Assembly: GCF_947497025.1 (NCBI RefSeq)
Contig: NZ_CANMFC010000003.1
Span: forward strand, 1 to 64,000
Direction of reading: 5' to 3'
From: an uncultured Kushneria sp.
GTDB taxonomy: Bacteria; Pseudomonadota; Gammaproteobacteria; Pseudomonadales; Halomonadaceae
DNA: 64,000 bases
Position 1 is the first letter of the stretch. Every line of letters starts with the position of its first letter. The position numbers and the translations under genes are program-made. Below the pieces are notes generated by a model. The model saw only the letters and a list, made by a program, of their open reading frames with translations, did no database searches and was not told the origin of the DNA. Below are positions 34,174-43,847 of this stretch, in pieces.

Positions 34174-35853
34174 TCAGGACTCGTCGTCCTTATCCTTCTT
34201 GTCATCATGACGAACCTGAGCGACAGCACGACGGTTGTCGGCATTTTCAAGTTTGGCCAGAAGCTCTTTTGACTCGGTCTTGAAGCTTGCCAGTTCCTGG
34301 CCACTCAGCGACCGTCCGCCCGGCAGCTTGACGCGCATGGCATTGACCTGAGAGCCATTGGCGATGATCTCATAGTGTAGATGCGCACCGGTGCTGCGGC
34401 CGGTATTGCCCGATTTGGCAATTTCCTGCCCCATCTTCACACGCTGACCGGGTTTGACCTCGGGACGAGAAAGGTGCAAATAGCGGGTCTGGTAGCCGTT
34501 ATCGTGTGTGATCACGATATATTTGCCCGCCAGCGGATGGCTGACCACTTTCGTGACACGACCATCGGCCGGCGCGCGCACCGTGCTGCCGACCGGCATC
34601 GCAAAGTCGGTGCCCTTGTGGGGCGATATCCGCCCGGTGATCGGATGGTGGCGCTTGAGGTTGAACGGCGAACTGATACGGTAGTGCCCCTTGAAGGGAT
34701 AGCGATTGAAAGCCGGATCGAGACCCTTGCCATCGGGCGTGTAGTAATTGCCATCATGACGCACGATAGTGAGATCGTCGCGACCTTCGTAATGAGCCGC
34801 CAGGATGCGGGAGTCAAAGGGCTTGCCATCGATCACGTCCGACTCGACCAGTACCTGAAACCTGTCGCCATCGCGGGCCGAGCGGCTGAAGTTGAGCTTT
34901 TTGCTCAACACCGAAATCAACTCGGCCACTTCTCCGCCGGAAAGGCCGGTGGCACGTGCCGACGAACCGAAGCTGCCACTGACCGTGCCGGCGAAGAGCC
35001 GCTGTGTGGCCTCACCGGTACGTTCAATGGCATTGACGCCAAAGCTTTCATCGGCGCTGTCGCGCTCGAACAGATAGCCGCGGCGCGTATTCTGCATGAC
35101 GCGCAGCGCCAGCAGGTGGCCGTCCTTGTCGACTTTGTAATCCAGCTCGTTGCCGACACGAAGGCTGGTCAGCGTTTTCTTGTCAGGCGAGTCATTAATG
35201 AGTTTGAGTACTTCACTGTAACCCAGCCCAAGGCTGTGCTCTGCAAGCTCTGCAAAGGTATCGCCCTTTTGAACCTTGTAGGTCTGCCATTCGGGCGTAT
35301 AGGGCTCACGAGTCTCGATCTGGCTGCTCAGGGAAAACTGACCGTTGAGGCTTTCATCGTCTGAATCGGTGTAATCACCGGTGTCGTCGTTGAAGTTATC
35401 GACATAGGACGTATGACCGCTCAGACCGTTACCCATGCCCGTGACATGATCTGCGCGGGCAATGGCCATCTCGTCATTATCGGTGACGAGATCGTTACCC
35501 AGCACTGCTCCGGCATTCATGGCAGAGAGGTTGGAAGCCACGGCCAGCGCCTGTTTGACGTTAAGTTGACCGGTGTTGATAGCACGTTCTGTTGCAGGCG
35601 TCGCCAGCGCCAGTGCACCGGCAATCTCGAGATGCGTTGGCTGGCTGAAAGCGCGCGCCTGTTCCTGTTTGGCCGCAAGGGCGACACTAATGGGCTGTGC
35701 TGCCTGCTGAAATTCTGCGACCGTGGCATCGGTCGCAGCCGAGGTGTTCGTATTCTGGTAAAGCTGGTGCGCACCCAACACGCCAACCATGGCGGTAACC
35801 GGTAACAATAAGAGCCTGTGCGTGCGGGGTAGCGAACTAAAAATTCGCAACAT
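34174..35853 (-). CDS. M23 (LytM-type) peptidoglycan endopeptidase, MepM-like
   Basis: 559 residues. The N-terminus (RTHRLLLLPVTAMVGVLGAH) is a membrane anchor or uncleaved signal. A LysM/OapA-like segment near 190-255 (TYKVQKGDTFAELAEHSLGL) binds peptidoglycan. The peptidase domain has HKGTDFAMPVGSTVRAPADG, with zinc ligands His and Asp, and TGRSTGAHLHYEI, with the HxH pair. VTHDNGYQTRYLHLS-type residues complete the site. It cuts cross-links to allow wall growth. The region between residues 60 and 185 is acidic and variable. The highly acidic C-terminus (DDKKDKDDES) suits a halophile. Confidence 0.92.
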   Translation of the reverse strand: MLRIFSSLPRTHRLLLLPVTAMVGVLGAHQLYQNTNTSAATDATVAEFQQAAQPISVALAAKQEQARAFSQPTHLEIAGALALATPATERAINTGQLNVKQALAVASNLSAMNAGAVLGNDLVTDNDEMAIARADHVTGMGNGLSGHTSYVDNFNDDTGDYTDSDDESLNGQFSLSSQIETREPYTPEWQTYKVQKGDTFAELAEHSLGLGYSEVLKLINDSPDKKTLTSLRVGNELDYKVDKDGHLLALRVMQNTRRGYLFERDSADESFGVNAIERTGEATQRLFAGTVSGSFGSSARATGLSGGEVAELISVLSKKLNFSRSARDGDRFQVLVESDVIDGKPFDSRILAAHYEGRDDLTIVRHDGNYYTPDGKGLDPAFNRYPFKGHYRISSPFNLKRHHPITGRISPHKGTDFAMPVGSTVRAPADGRVTKVVSHPLAGKYIVITHDNGYQTRYLHLSRPEVKPGQRVKMGQEIAKSGNTGRSTGAHLHYEIIANGSQVNAMRVKLPGGRSLSGQELASFKTESKELLAKLENADNRRAVAQVRHDDKKDKDDES

Positions 35854-36550
35854 GATTGTGAGCGCCGTATACAGATAGATAAAAGGGATAAAGGCCGGAT
35901 TACCTTACCTCAAGGTCAATGATATGCCTAGTGCGAATACCATTAATTGGCCACCTTTATTGCAGGTTAATACGCCCTGTACACCCTCGTGATTGGTCGC
36001 AGGTCATTGTGAAATCATTGTACAAGAATAATTCTTTGGATTAGAGGTATGACATACCTGGCTATCATGTCTTTTCCTGCCGCCGCCGCACGGCTGTCGT
36101 GCTGACGCCTCGTGATGCACCTTTATATGGCTGTAGAAGACGTATCTATTATGGCCGGTTAATACTGGATGTATGAACAGCATTGGTGCTGATCCTGAAG
36201 TGCAGGTAACGCCCTCTTTGTGCATCATTCATTTAAATAGTGAGTTTTTTTCAAGAAATATGGTTCGAAAAAATAACGTCATTTTTTTAAAAATGACCAC
36301 CCGTTTGAATAAATTTAAAAGAAGTATTAAGCGCTTATTTAATCCGAATTGTAGTCTTTTGTTGTGTTAAAAAGAGCTTTAATATTCTTTTTTATGCCAT
36401 ATATGATTTATATATCATATACTGCCAGTGACTGGAATTGTGCCGATCGAGGCATTTAGCTGCATGATTGGAAAGAATTTTTCAGTGCAGAATTGAGCGA
36501 ATCAACACTATAAAACCTATCGATGCCTTCTTGAGTTGACAGGATGTAAC
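35854..36550. other. AT-rich intergenic region upstream of LysR
   Basis: About 700 bases without a convincing gene, much more AT-rich than the flanks, especially 36230-36420. An 8-bp inverted repeat, TATATGAT at 36399-36406 and ATCATATA at 36413-36420 with a six-base spacer, lies about 130 bases before the LysR start. The region probably contains promoters for the divergent peptidase and LysR genes, and it may attract H-NS-like silencing. Confidence 0.5.
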
Positions 36551-37432
36551 ATGTCTCGAGTCACGCTGGTTCAATGGAAAATGCTGGCAGCAGTGGTGGA
36601 TCATGGTGGCTTCGTGCGTGCTGCAGAAGCGATCCATAAAAGCCCCTCCAGTATCAATCATGCCGTTCACAAGCTTGAAACCCAGCTGGGCGTGCAGCTG
36701 CTTGATACCAGCGGTCGACAGCTACGCCTGACCGAGTCGGGAGAGATGCTGTTGCGCCGGGCACGTCAACTGCTGGAAAGTGCCGATACCCTTGAAGCCG
36801 TTGCAGACAGCCTTTCGAGAGGGCTTGAGGCCGAGATCTCCATCGCCATCGACCAGATTCTCGGGCCTGAAACATTGTGTTATGCCCTTGGCCGTTTTTC
36901 TGCCCGGTATCCGCATACGCGGATTCAGCTTCATGAGGCGGTGCTCAACGGTGGGATAGAGATGTTGCTGGACAATCGCGTGGATCTTTTGATCTGCGGT
37001 TTACCGGTGCCGGGCTATCTGGGCGAGCTTTTGGGTGCTATCCGCTTCATCGCCGTGGCGCACCCCGATCATGCGCTGCATCAGCTGAATCGACCGCTGG
37101 ATCTGCGCGATCTTCGACAGCACCGTCAGATCGTGACGCGAGATTCCGGTCTGCGCGAACAAAACGATAGTGGCTGGCTCAAGGCCGAGCAGCGCTGGAC
37201 GGTCTCTCATGTCGCGACCTGTCTGGATATTCTGGCCCGTGGGCTGGGATTTGCCTGGGTATCGCAGCCCCGTGTTCAGCCACTGCTGGACAATGGACAG
37301 CTCAAGGCGCTGCCGTTGCAGGCCGGTGGCATCCGGGAAGTGCCGCTCTCCCTGTATATCAATGATGTAGAGGGCGCGGGGCCCGCCGTTCAGGCCATGG
37401 CCGAAGCGTTGCGTCTTGAGTTTCGTGCCTGA
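36551..37432 (+). CDS. LysR-family transcriptional regulator
   Basis: 293 residues from the ATG at 36551, with AGGA upstream. A TTG frame at 36536 would skip it. The N-terminal winged HTH is clear: LVQWKMLAAVVDHGGFVRAA, then SPSSINHAVHKLETQLGVQL, and LLDTSGRQLRLTESGEMLLR. The C-terminal ligand domain is of the ordinary periplasmic-binding-protein fold (LLDNRVDLLICGLPVPGYLG; TCLDILARGLGFAWVSQP). The gene lies 120 bases before the hydroquinone reductase on the same strand, and may control it or itself. Confidence 0.9.
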   Translation: MSRVTLVQWKMLAAVVDHGGFVRAAEAIHKSPSSINHAVHKLETQLGVQLLDTSGRQLRLTESGEMLLRRARQLLESADTLEAVADSLSRGLEAEISIAIDQILGPETLCYALGRFSARYPHTRIQLHEAVLNGGIEMLLDNRVDLLICGLPVPGYLGELLGAIRFIAVAHPDHALHQLNRPLDLRDLRQHRQIVTRDSGLREQNDSGWLKAEQRWTVSHVATCLDILARGLGFAWVSQPRVQPLLDNGQLKALPLQAGGIREVPLSLYINDVEGAGPAVQAMAEALRLEFRA

Positions 37433-37552
37433 TGTTTTAAAAGCGGGGCAGGGCGCCTGCCGATTGGGGTGTCAACGGTGTCAGGAGCGACTATTCTCAC
37501 GGCCCGAACATGCATTTCCCGGAGAGGGCTTGATCCGGGCAAGGAGACTGTC

Positions 37553-38563
37553 ATGGGTTTACTGGTCGAAGGGCAGTGGGTAGACCGCTGGTATGACACC
37601 AAAGGCAATAACGGCGAGTTTATTCGCGAGTCGGCAAAGCTGCGTGACTGGGTGACACCTGATGGTGACCCGGGCCCGGATGGGCAGAAAAGCGTCAGCG
37701 CCGGCAGCAATCGTTTTCATCTTTATGTCTCGCTGGCCTGTCCGTGGGCGCATCGTGCGCTGATCATGCGTCGCCTGAAAGGGCTGTCCGGTTTGATGGG
37801 TGTTTCCATCACCAGCCCGTTCATGCTGGATGAGGGCTGGACGTACGAACTCGATGAAGGATCAAGCGGGGATCCGGTCAATGGTGTGCGTCGCCACTAT
37901 CAGCTTTATACGTTGACGGACCCGCACTACACGGGGCGTGTCACCGTTCCCGTTCTGTGGGACAAGAAAACCTCGCGCATCGTCAACAATGAATCTGCCG
38001 ATCTGATGCGTATCTTCAATACGGCGTTTGATGAGCTGACCGGCAATCATCTTGACCTGTATCCCGCGCCACTGCGTGACGAGATCGATCATCTCAATGA
38101 TGAGGTATACGACCGGGTCAACAACGGTGTCTACAAGGCCGGGTTTGCTACCGAGCAGAAAGTATATGAAAAACATGTCGCAGCGCTTTTCGAAACGCTT
38201 GATCGGCTGGAAGCCCTGCTCGGCGAGCGCCGTTATCTGGCCGGTGAGTATCTGACCGAAGCCGATATCCGCCTTTTTACAACGCTTGTCCGCTTTGACA
38301 GCGTCTATTACAGCCACTTCAAGTGCAATCTTCGCCGCATTGAGGATTACCCGGCACTCTCGAACTATCTGCGTGAACTCTATCAATGGCCGGAGATGGC
38401 CGAGACCGTCAACATGGCGCACATCAAGCGCCATTACTATGGCAGCCATCCGGGAATCAATCCCAACGCCATTGTGCCGCTGGGTCCCGAGCTTGATTTT
38501 GCCCGGCCGCACGATCGCGAGCGTTTGCCCGGCAAGGGCATCTGGCAGCACGGTCGCGAATAA
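37553..38563 (+). CDS. yqjG: Glutathionyl-hydroquinone reductase (YqjG/ECM4, Xi-class GST)
   Basis: 336 residues from the ATG at 37553, with AAGGAG upstream. RFHLYVSLACPWAHRALIMR holds the CPWA site, the catalytic cysteine being residue 63, the same number as in E. coli YqjG. VPVLWDKKTSRIVNNESADL and the C-terminal helical domain (LTEADIRLFTTLVRFDSVYY) match Xi-class transferases. The enzyme removes glutathione from glutathionyl-hydroquinones and so clears quinone adducts. The longer upstream frame from 37469 is non-conserved. Confidence 0.93.
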   Translation: MGLLVEGQWVDRWYDTKGNNGEFIRESAKLRDWVTPDGDPGPDGQKSVSAGSNRFHLYVSLACPWAHRALIMRRLKGLSGLMGVSITSPFMLDEGWTYELDEGSSGDPVNGVRRHYQLYTLTDPHYTGRVTVPVLWDKKTSRIVNNESADLMRIFNTAFDELTGNHLDLYPAPLRDEIDHLNDEVYDRVNNGVYKAGFATEQKVYEKHVAALFETLDRLEALLGERRYLAGEYLTEADIRLFTTLVRFDSVYYSHFKCNLRRIEDYPALSNYLRELYQWPEMAETVNMAHIKRHYYGSHPGINPNAIVPLGPELDFARPHDRERLPGKGIWQHGRE

Positions 38564-39044
38564 ACGGCCCCATGAGGCACCGCGAATAATCTACATCATC
38601 AGGGGCCATCGACATGATGGCGCCCTGTCATTTGGCATGTCTTCGACTTCCGGCGTGCACTACCGGCCGGGCTGTGATATATTATGTCCACCTCGCTTGT
38701 GAAGACCCTGCCATCTCTGCTGATTCGCCCCCATTGAGACTGCCGTTGCGTAGGGGACGATTCTCCAAGGCGCCATAGCGCCCACGCATCGATGGAGCAT
38801 TGGGCACCATACGACGGCAGTGACTGCCACGACCTGTCGGTCGCCGCGTATGACGTGTTGCCCAGATGCAATAACGGTCGCCACATGCCACGGATGTCGT
38901 CGTTTGTTCGCCTGTTGTGCGGACAAATCGTGACGATACGAGTGCGACCGGTCCGGGAACCATCCGACATGTTTATCGTCCGATGAGTGTCTCCCGACCA
39001 GACATTTTCCCCCGCCGGCCCAATGCCGGCTTATAAGGTGTGAC
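38564..39044 (+). promoter_or_regulatory. Long leader region of the DEAD-box helicase gene
   Basis: About 480 bases hold no conserved frame. TGATATATT at 38669-38684 resembles an extended -10 promoter box (TGnTATATT), which would give a 5' leader of roughly 350 bases. Such leaders are known for cold-shock helicase genes (CsdA/DeaD), where they control RNA stability and translation. This is inference from length and position. Confidence 0.4.
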
Positions 39045-40769
39045 ATGACTTCTACTTCCGTTGCCTCGCCGACTTTCGGTGACATGGCGCTGCTGCCTGC
39101 TGTTCTCGAATCTCTTGTATCTCTGGGCTACGAAACACCGTCTCCCATTCAGGCGCAGACCATTCCATCGCTTCTGGAAGGCGCTGACCTTTTGGGTCAG
39201 GCGCAGACCGGCACCGGCAAAACGGCAGCCTTTGCCCTGCCGCTGCTCTCCAAACTTGATCTTGAGCGCCGCGAACCGCAGGTGCTGGTACTGGCTCCGA
39301 CACGCGAACTCGCCCAGCAGGTTGCCGTGGCCTTCAGCCGTTACGGTCAGAACATCAAGGGTCTTGAGGTCGTGACGCTGTGCGGTGGTCAGGACTACCG
39401 CGAACAGATGCGCGGCCTGAAAAGTGGCGGCCAGATCGTCGTGGGTACGCCGGGTCGCGTCATTGACCATCTGGACCGCGGTTCGCTCAGCCTGACCGGC
39501 CTGAATGCGCTGGTACTTGACGAAGCCGATGAAATGCTTCGCATGGGCTTCATTGATGACGTCAAGCGCGTTCTCAAGGACACCCCGACCGATGCACAGC
39601 GCGTGTTCTTCTCCGCCACGCTGCCGCCGGAAATTTCGCGCATCGTCAGCCGCTATCTGGTTGACCCGATTACCGTGCAGATTGAAGCGCGTGCGGCCAC
39701 CACCACCATTCAGCAGCGCCTGTGTCGCGTCGAAGGCCCGGCCAAGATTGAAGCCCTGGCCCGAATTATCGAAGTCGAGGCCGTTGATGCTGCCATCGTC
39801 TTCGTGCGAACTCGTGCCTCCTGTACCACGCTGGTCGATCAGCTGGTCGCCCGTGGTATCGCCGCGGCACCGCTGTCCGGTGATCTCGATCAGAGCCTGC
39901 GTGAGCGTACCGTACAGCGTCTGAAAAAGGGCAAGGTCGACGTGCTGGTGGCTACCGACGTTGCCGCCCGTGGTCTCGATGTGCCGCGTATTACGCACGT
40001 CATCAACTTTGACATGCCCCACGATACCGAAGCCTACATCCACCGTATCGGCCGTACCGGCCGTGCCGGGCGTGAAGGCACAGCAATCACCTTTGCCGGT
40101 GGTCGTGAAGTGCGCAAGATCCGCTGGCTCGAACAGGCCACCGGCCAGAAAATCGAAGTCATGGAGCTTCCTGACGAGAAGACCATGCGTGCGCATCGTG
40201 ACGAGAAGTTCAAGGCACGTGCCGAAGCCATGCTCGAGCGTGGTCATGAGCATCAGCGTGCGATGGTCGAATCACTGCTGGAAGAGGGGATCGATCCGAT
40301 CGATCTGGCCTGCGTCTTTGCAAGCCTGGCCCGTGCCGGTGAGCCGCCGATTCGCTCGCTGCCGAAGTCCAATCCGCGTAGCGAACGTCCTGAGCGTGGC
40401 GATCGTCCGGAGAAGGGTGGTGAGCGCCGGGCGCCGCGTCGTCAGGGTGGTTCGACAGAAGGCATGACCCGTTATCGCCTGGCCGTCGGCCATCGCGACA
40501 ACATCAAGCCGGGACAGCTGGTCGGTGCACTGGCCAATGAAGGCGGCATCGAAGGTGCCCGTATCGGTCGCATCGACATTCGCCAGACGCACAGCCTCGT
40601 CGAGCTGCCCACCAGCCTGCCCGAGACCGTGCTGGCCAAGATGGCACGTGCGCGTGTCGGTGGCCGTCCGCTCGAGATCAGCAAGGACAGCGGTCGCCCT
40701 GAAGGCGGTCAGAGCGAAGGCCGCACCGAGCGTCCGCGTCGTGATGATCGTCGCCAGCAGGCCTCCTGA
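39045..40769 (+). CDS. deaD: DEAD-box ATP-dependent RNA helicase (DeaD/CsdA type)
   Basis: 574 residues. All helicase motifs are intact: AQTGTGKTAAFALPL (I), PTRELAQQ (Ia), VLDEADEMLRMGF (II), FFSATLPPE (III), VATDVAARGLDVPRI (V) and HRIGRTGRAGREG (VI). A DbpA-like RNA-binding domain follows near 470-550 (YRLAVGHRDNIKPGQLVGAL; GRIDIRQTHSLVELP), and the linker and tail are Arg-rich. This makes it CsdA/DeaD-like, which unwinds RNA in ribosome assembly and cold stress. Codon use looks strongly biased to common codons, as in highly expressed genes. A strong terminator follows. Confidence 0.93.
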   Translation: MTSTSVASPTFGDMALLPAVLESLVSLGYETPSPIQAQTIPSLLEGADLLGQAQTGTGKTAAFALPLLSKLDLERREPQVLVLAPTRELAQQVAVAFSRYGQNIKGLEVVTLCGGQDYREQMRGLKSGGQIVVGTPGRVIDHLDRGSLSLTGLNALVLDEADEMLRMGFIDDVKRVLKDTPTDAQRVFFSATLPPEISRIVSRYLVDPITVQIEARAATTTIQQRLCRVEGPAKIEALARIIEVEAVDAAIVFVRTRASCTTLVDQLVARGIAAAPLSGDLDQSLRERTVQRLKKGKVDVLVATDVAARGLDVPRITHVINFDMPHDTEAYIHRIGRTGRAGREGTAITFAGGREVRKIRWLEQATGQKIEVMELPDEKTMRAHRDEKFKARAEAMLERGHEHQRAMVESLLEEGIDPIDLACVFASLARAGEPPIRSLPKSNPRSERPERGDRPEKGGERRAPRRQGGSTEGMTRYRLAVGHRDNIKPGQLVGALANEGGIEGARIGRIDIRQTHSLVELPTSLPETVLAKMARARVGGRPLEISKDSGRPEGGQSEGRTERPRRDDRRQQAS

Positions 40770-40820
40770 GGTCGTGATGCTGGTGCGCTGACAGGCGCAC
40801 CAGCATGACAGGCATGACGA

Positions 40821-40853
40821 AAGGCCCCCTGCCCATCGGCAGGGGGCCTTTTT
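40821..40853 (+). terminator. Rho-independent terminator after the DEAD-box helicase
   Basis: AAGGCCCCCTGCC at 40821-40833 pairs with GGCAGGGGGCCTT at 40838-40850 over a four-base loop, followed by TTT. Confidence 0.9.
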
Positions 40854-40968
40854 GTATGCCGGGTCTCGTGGTGCGTCAGGAAAAGGCAGGTTCATGGCGG
40901 TGGCACGCCATCACGGGCGTTGTCTACGCTCACACAACAGCCAGAAAATACGATGATCAGGAGGGAGC

Positions 40969-41697
40969 ATGGCATCAAAACTTCAGCCGTTGCATGAATG
41001 GACCGTTGATCCCGACAGCGCCATTGCGCTACAGAAATCGCTCGCCCCCCGCATTGTATGCCGTGACCAAATGGGCGAGGTCAGCCATATTGCCGGCGTG
41101 GATATCGGTTTTGAAGATGGCGGAGAGACCACTCGTGCGGTGATCGTGGTCATGCGCTGGCCGTCGCTGGAAATTGTTGAGCGCGTATTGCATCGCACGC
41201 CCACAACAATGCCCTATATTCCCGGACTCCTAAGTTTTCGAGAATTGCCGGCGGCGATTGAAGCCTTTGAGCAGCTTTCAATCACGCCTGATCTACTGAT
41301 GGTGGATGGCATGGGTATTGCGCATCCGCGTCGGCTGGGCATTGCCGCCCACCTCGGGCTCTGGCTGGATATGCCGGCCATCGGTGTAGGCAAAAGCCGT
41401 TTGTGTGGCCAGCATGACGAGGTGCCTGAAACGCGCGGCAGCTGGGTTCCACTGACCCATCGCAACGAGACCATCGGGGCGGTGCTGCGTACTCGTGAGC
41501 GGGTCAAGCCGCTCTATATTTCGACCGGCCACCGAATATCGCTTGAAAGCTCGATTCACTGGGTGATGCAGTGTCTGACCCGCTACAAGCTGCCCGAACC
41601 TACCCGACAGGCTGATCGCCTCGCCTCTCGCCGTACTGCCGAGACGCGATGCCCTGAAAGTGACATTGCGCCCGGACAAGACAATCTATCGTTTTAA
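40969..41697 (+). CDS. nfi: Endonuclease V (deoxyinosine 3'-endonuclease)
   Basis: 242 residues with GGAGG upstream. IAGVDIGF carries the first catalytic Asp. PYIPGLLSFRE contains the PYxPG base-recognition wedge and active-site Glu. LLMVDGMGIAHPRRLGIAAH holds the second Asp and the GxxHPR motif, and AIGVGKSRLCG the late Lys. It cuts DNA near deaminated bases such as hypoxanthine for repair. Length is slightly above E. coli Nfi (223) because of a C-terminal tail after about residue 220. It stands as a single gene. Confidence 0.93.
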   Translation: MASKLQPLHEWTVDPDSAIALQKSLAPRIVCRDQMGEVSHIAGVDIGFEDGGETTRAVIVVMRWPSLEIVERVLHRTPTTMPYIPGLLSFRELPAAIEAFEQLSITPDLLMVDGMGIAHPRRLGIAAHLGLWLDMPAIGVGKSRLCGQHDEVPETRGSWVPLTHRNETIGAVLRTRERVKPLYISTGHRISLESSIHWVMQCLTRYKLPEPTRQADRLASRRTAETRCPESDIAPGQDNLSF

Positions 41698-41724
41698 AAT
41701 ATACCGTTATCCTGAATACAACCT

Positions 41725-42744
41725 TTACTGGCTCCGACCAAGCCATTCAAGGAGCGCATCATGAAAACGCTCGGGAGCCTGTACCTGCGGTGAATGCCCC
41801 AGATTTTCGAAATGGACATAGGTAGACTCCGGAATCCGCTCGGCGATTTTCGGCCCCAGCTCGTCGTAATGGCCCAGTGTCTTTTGCACCTCCCCGGGTG
41901 CCAGGGCCTTGCCAACCGCGGTGTTGTCCTTGTCCCCGACAATCAGCAGAGTAGGCACCTCAAGGTCACCGAACTCGTAAACGATTGGCTGTGTGAAGAC
42001 CATGTCGTAGGTCAGTGCCTGACTCCAGGCATTGATATCGCGCCCTTCACCGCGGTACATGCCGGCCTGCATCTCGACCCAGCGGTCATATTCGGGTTGC
42101 CACTGGCCGGCATAGTAGGTCTCTTTTTGATAGGCGCGCATTTTCTCGGCGCTGGCCTTTTTGCCGCTTTCATACCAGTCATCAACCGACTGCCAGGGGA
42201 CGCCCTTCGCCTTCCAGTCCTCCAGCCCGATAGGGTCGACCAGTACCAGCTGATGCGTGGCCTCGGGATACATCAGGGCGTAACGGGTGGCCAGCATACC
42301 GCCCATCGAGTGGCCCATGATGGTGGCATTGTCGATATCAAGATGTGACAGCAGGGCGCTCGTGTTGGCTGCCAGCTGGTGAAGACTGTATTGATAGTGC
42401 TGCGGCTTGCTGGATTTACAAAAGCCGATCTGGTCTGGAGCAACCACGCGATAACCCTTTTGCGTCAGCGCCTTGATGGTGCTCTCCCAGGTCGCGGCGC
42501 AGAAATTTTTGCCATGCATCAGCACCACTGTTTCCCCGTTGGCCTCACCCTGAGGGGCTACGTCCATGTACATCATTTCAAGTGACTGCTGCTGGGACGT
42601 CAGTTCAAAACGATGCAGCGGCCAGGGGTACTCAAAACCTTCCAGTCGGGGGCCGTAGACGGGCGCTTCATCAGTAGTGCTATCGGCGGCCATGGCAGGC
42701 AGTGCCAGTGAAGCAAGCAGTGGGACCAGCAAAAGGGGGCGCAT
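41725..42744 (-). CDS. Exported alpha/beta hydrolase
   Basis: 339 residues with a Sec signal (MRPLLLVPLLASLALPAMAA). The hydrolase core shows LMHGKNFCAATWE, the HG oxyanion region, VVAPDQIGFCKSSKP, and the nucleophile elbow GHSMGGMLATRYAL. A late Asp (LLIVGDKDNTAVGKALAPG) and His (FENLGHSPQVQAPERF) complete a Ser-Asp-His triad. The protein is exported to the periplasm, unlike most haloalkane dehalogenase-like or epoxide hydrolase-like relatives. The substrate is unknown. The gene is convergent with nfi and stands alone. Confidence 0.88.
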   Translation of the reverse strand: MRPLLLVPLLASLALPAMAADSTTDEAPVYGPRLEGFEYPWPLHRFELTSQQQSLEMMYMDVAPQGEANGETVVLMHGKNFCAATWESTIKALTQKGYRVVAPDQIGFCKSSKPQHYQYSLHQLAANTSALLSHLDIDNATIMGHSMGGMLATRYALMYPEATHQLVLVDPIGLEDWKAKGVPWQSVDDWYESGKKASAEKMRAYQKETYYAGQWQPEYDRWVEMQAGMYRGEGRDINAWSQALTYDMVFTQPIVYEFGDLEVPTLLIVGDKDNTAVGKALAPGEVQKTLGHYDELGPKIAERIPESTYVHFENLGHSPQVQAPERFHDALLEWLGRSQ

Positions 42745-43070
42745 GAAATATTTCCTTGCCAGGCATCGTTATACGATGTCGTTATCGTGAAATTGCGAGC
42801 GATCCATCAGGCGATGGCCGTTTAGTCTGGCAAAAAATGACGGGACATCATGTGACAGAAGCGGCTTTTTAAGCTCGTCTAAAGCACCGCAAGCGCACGA
42901 TCAGGCATGAACCCGAATGATCTGATCTGGCATGATCGCTGGTCGCAGTGCCAGACCGGGCCTTCCGGCCGCGGCATGGCGGGTATACAGAACTGTCGAA
43001 GTGTTCGTTTGTTTGCCATGATATGACCCCTGAACCCACTACGCCCATCGCAATGAAAGGACCCCTGGCC
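42745..43070. other. Intergenic region without a recognised gene
   Basis: About 325 bases between divergent genes. A frame opens at 42948 upstream of the next gene but its leader is unconserved and lacks a ribosome site. Nothing else is seen. Confidence 0.45.
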
Positions 43071-43649
43071 ATGCAGAAAAAAGGTATTGGCGATTTCTTT
43101 TTTACCATCGTTCTCTGGATTTTGATCGGTGGTCTGGCTCAGTGGCTGATGCAGCACCAGCTCAATGGCGGGGAGGGCAATGCAGCGATGACCGGCATTT
43201 CCACCGGCAGCAGCACGGCTGAAGGCGTCGGTTTTTCCTCCTACTGGAGCGCACTGGGACTGGTCTCACTGTTTTTTGCCGTAATTGCCTTTATGGCGCG
43301 TGATCTGATGCGTGACAACCCGGTGACGCGATCTTTGAAAGTGATCGGCACACGGCTTTTGAGCACCACCTTTGATATCGGTCTTTTTGCACTGGGTGGG
43401 ACGCTCTTTTTGATGTTGAGCCCGAGCGCGGTCAATACGGTGCCGCAGTGGCAGGCACTTTTCATTGGTATCAGCCTGCCGTTTTTCATCGTTATTCTGG
43501 TGGTGCTGGGGGTGATCTGGTGTCTGCTGCGATTCTCTCGCCTGTCGCTGGTCAGTATTCCGGCACTCGAGTTCAAGCCGCTGATCCGGGTGGCGCTGTA
43601 CGTGGGCCTTATGGCCATTCTGGTGCTGGCCGCCTGGCTTGCCCTGTAA
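43071..43649 (+). CDS. Small multi-span membrane protein, unknown function
   Basis: 192 residues from the ATG at 43071, which has AAGGA nine bases upstream. ATGs at 43053 and 43023 are less favoured. There are about four hydrophobic spans: FFFTIVLWILIGGLAQWLM, SALGLVSLFFAVIAFMARDL, TFDIGLFALGGTLFLML plus ISLPFFIVILVVLGVIWCLL, and YVGLMAILVLAAWLAL at the end. No motif or family is recognised. It lies alone, with a terminator after it. Confidence 0.7.
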   Translation: MQKKGIGDFFFTIVLWILIGGLAQWLMQHQLNGGEGNAAMTGISTGSSTAEGVGFSSYWSALGLVSLFFAVIAFMARDLMRDNPVTRSLKVIGTRLLSTTFDIGLFALGGTLFLMLSPSAVNTVPQWQALFIGISLPFFIVILVVLGVIWCLLRFSRLSLVSIPALEFKPLIRVALYVGLMAILVLAAWLAL

Positions 43650-43670
43650 GCTCTGCCAAACGAAACATGC

Positions 43671-43697
43671 AAAGGGCCTCTACGGGGCCCTTTTTTT
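43671..43697 (+). terminator. Rho-independent terminator after the small membrane protein gene
   Basis: AAAGGGCC at 43671-43678 pairs with GGCCCTTT at 43686-43693, followed by a run of T. Confidence 0.85.
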
Positions 43698-43847
43698 ATG
43701 GTTTTCAGCACCTTTCATGGCTCGATGACTTTATGGTGATCGCAAGCATTTAAAATCATCAGGGATATGCAAGAAAACTCTGATAAGCGTTTCAGAAAAA
43801 ATTAAGGCTACCGATATACGTGATGGGAAAACCAGGAGTTATCTCTC

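Noticed and set aside
36004-36370. Short frames on both strands in the AT-rich gap.
   Set aside because: They are short, overlap each other, have no ribosome site and no recognisable motif. I treat the region as non-coding.
38973-40253. A 426-codon open frame on the minus strand.
   Set aside because: It mirrors the DEAD-box helicase gene, which has every helicase motif. The antisense product looks like random composition.
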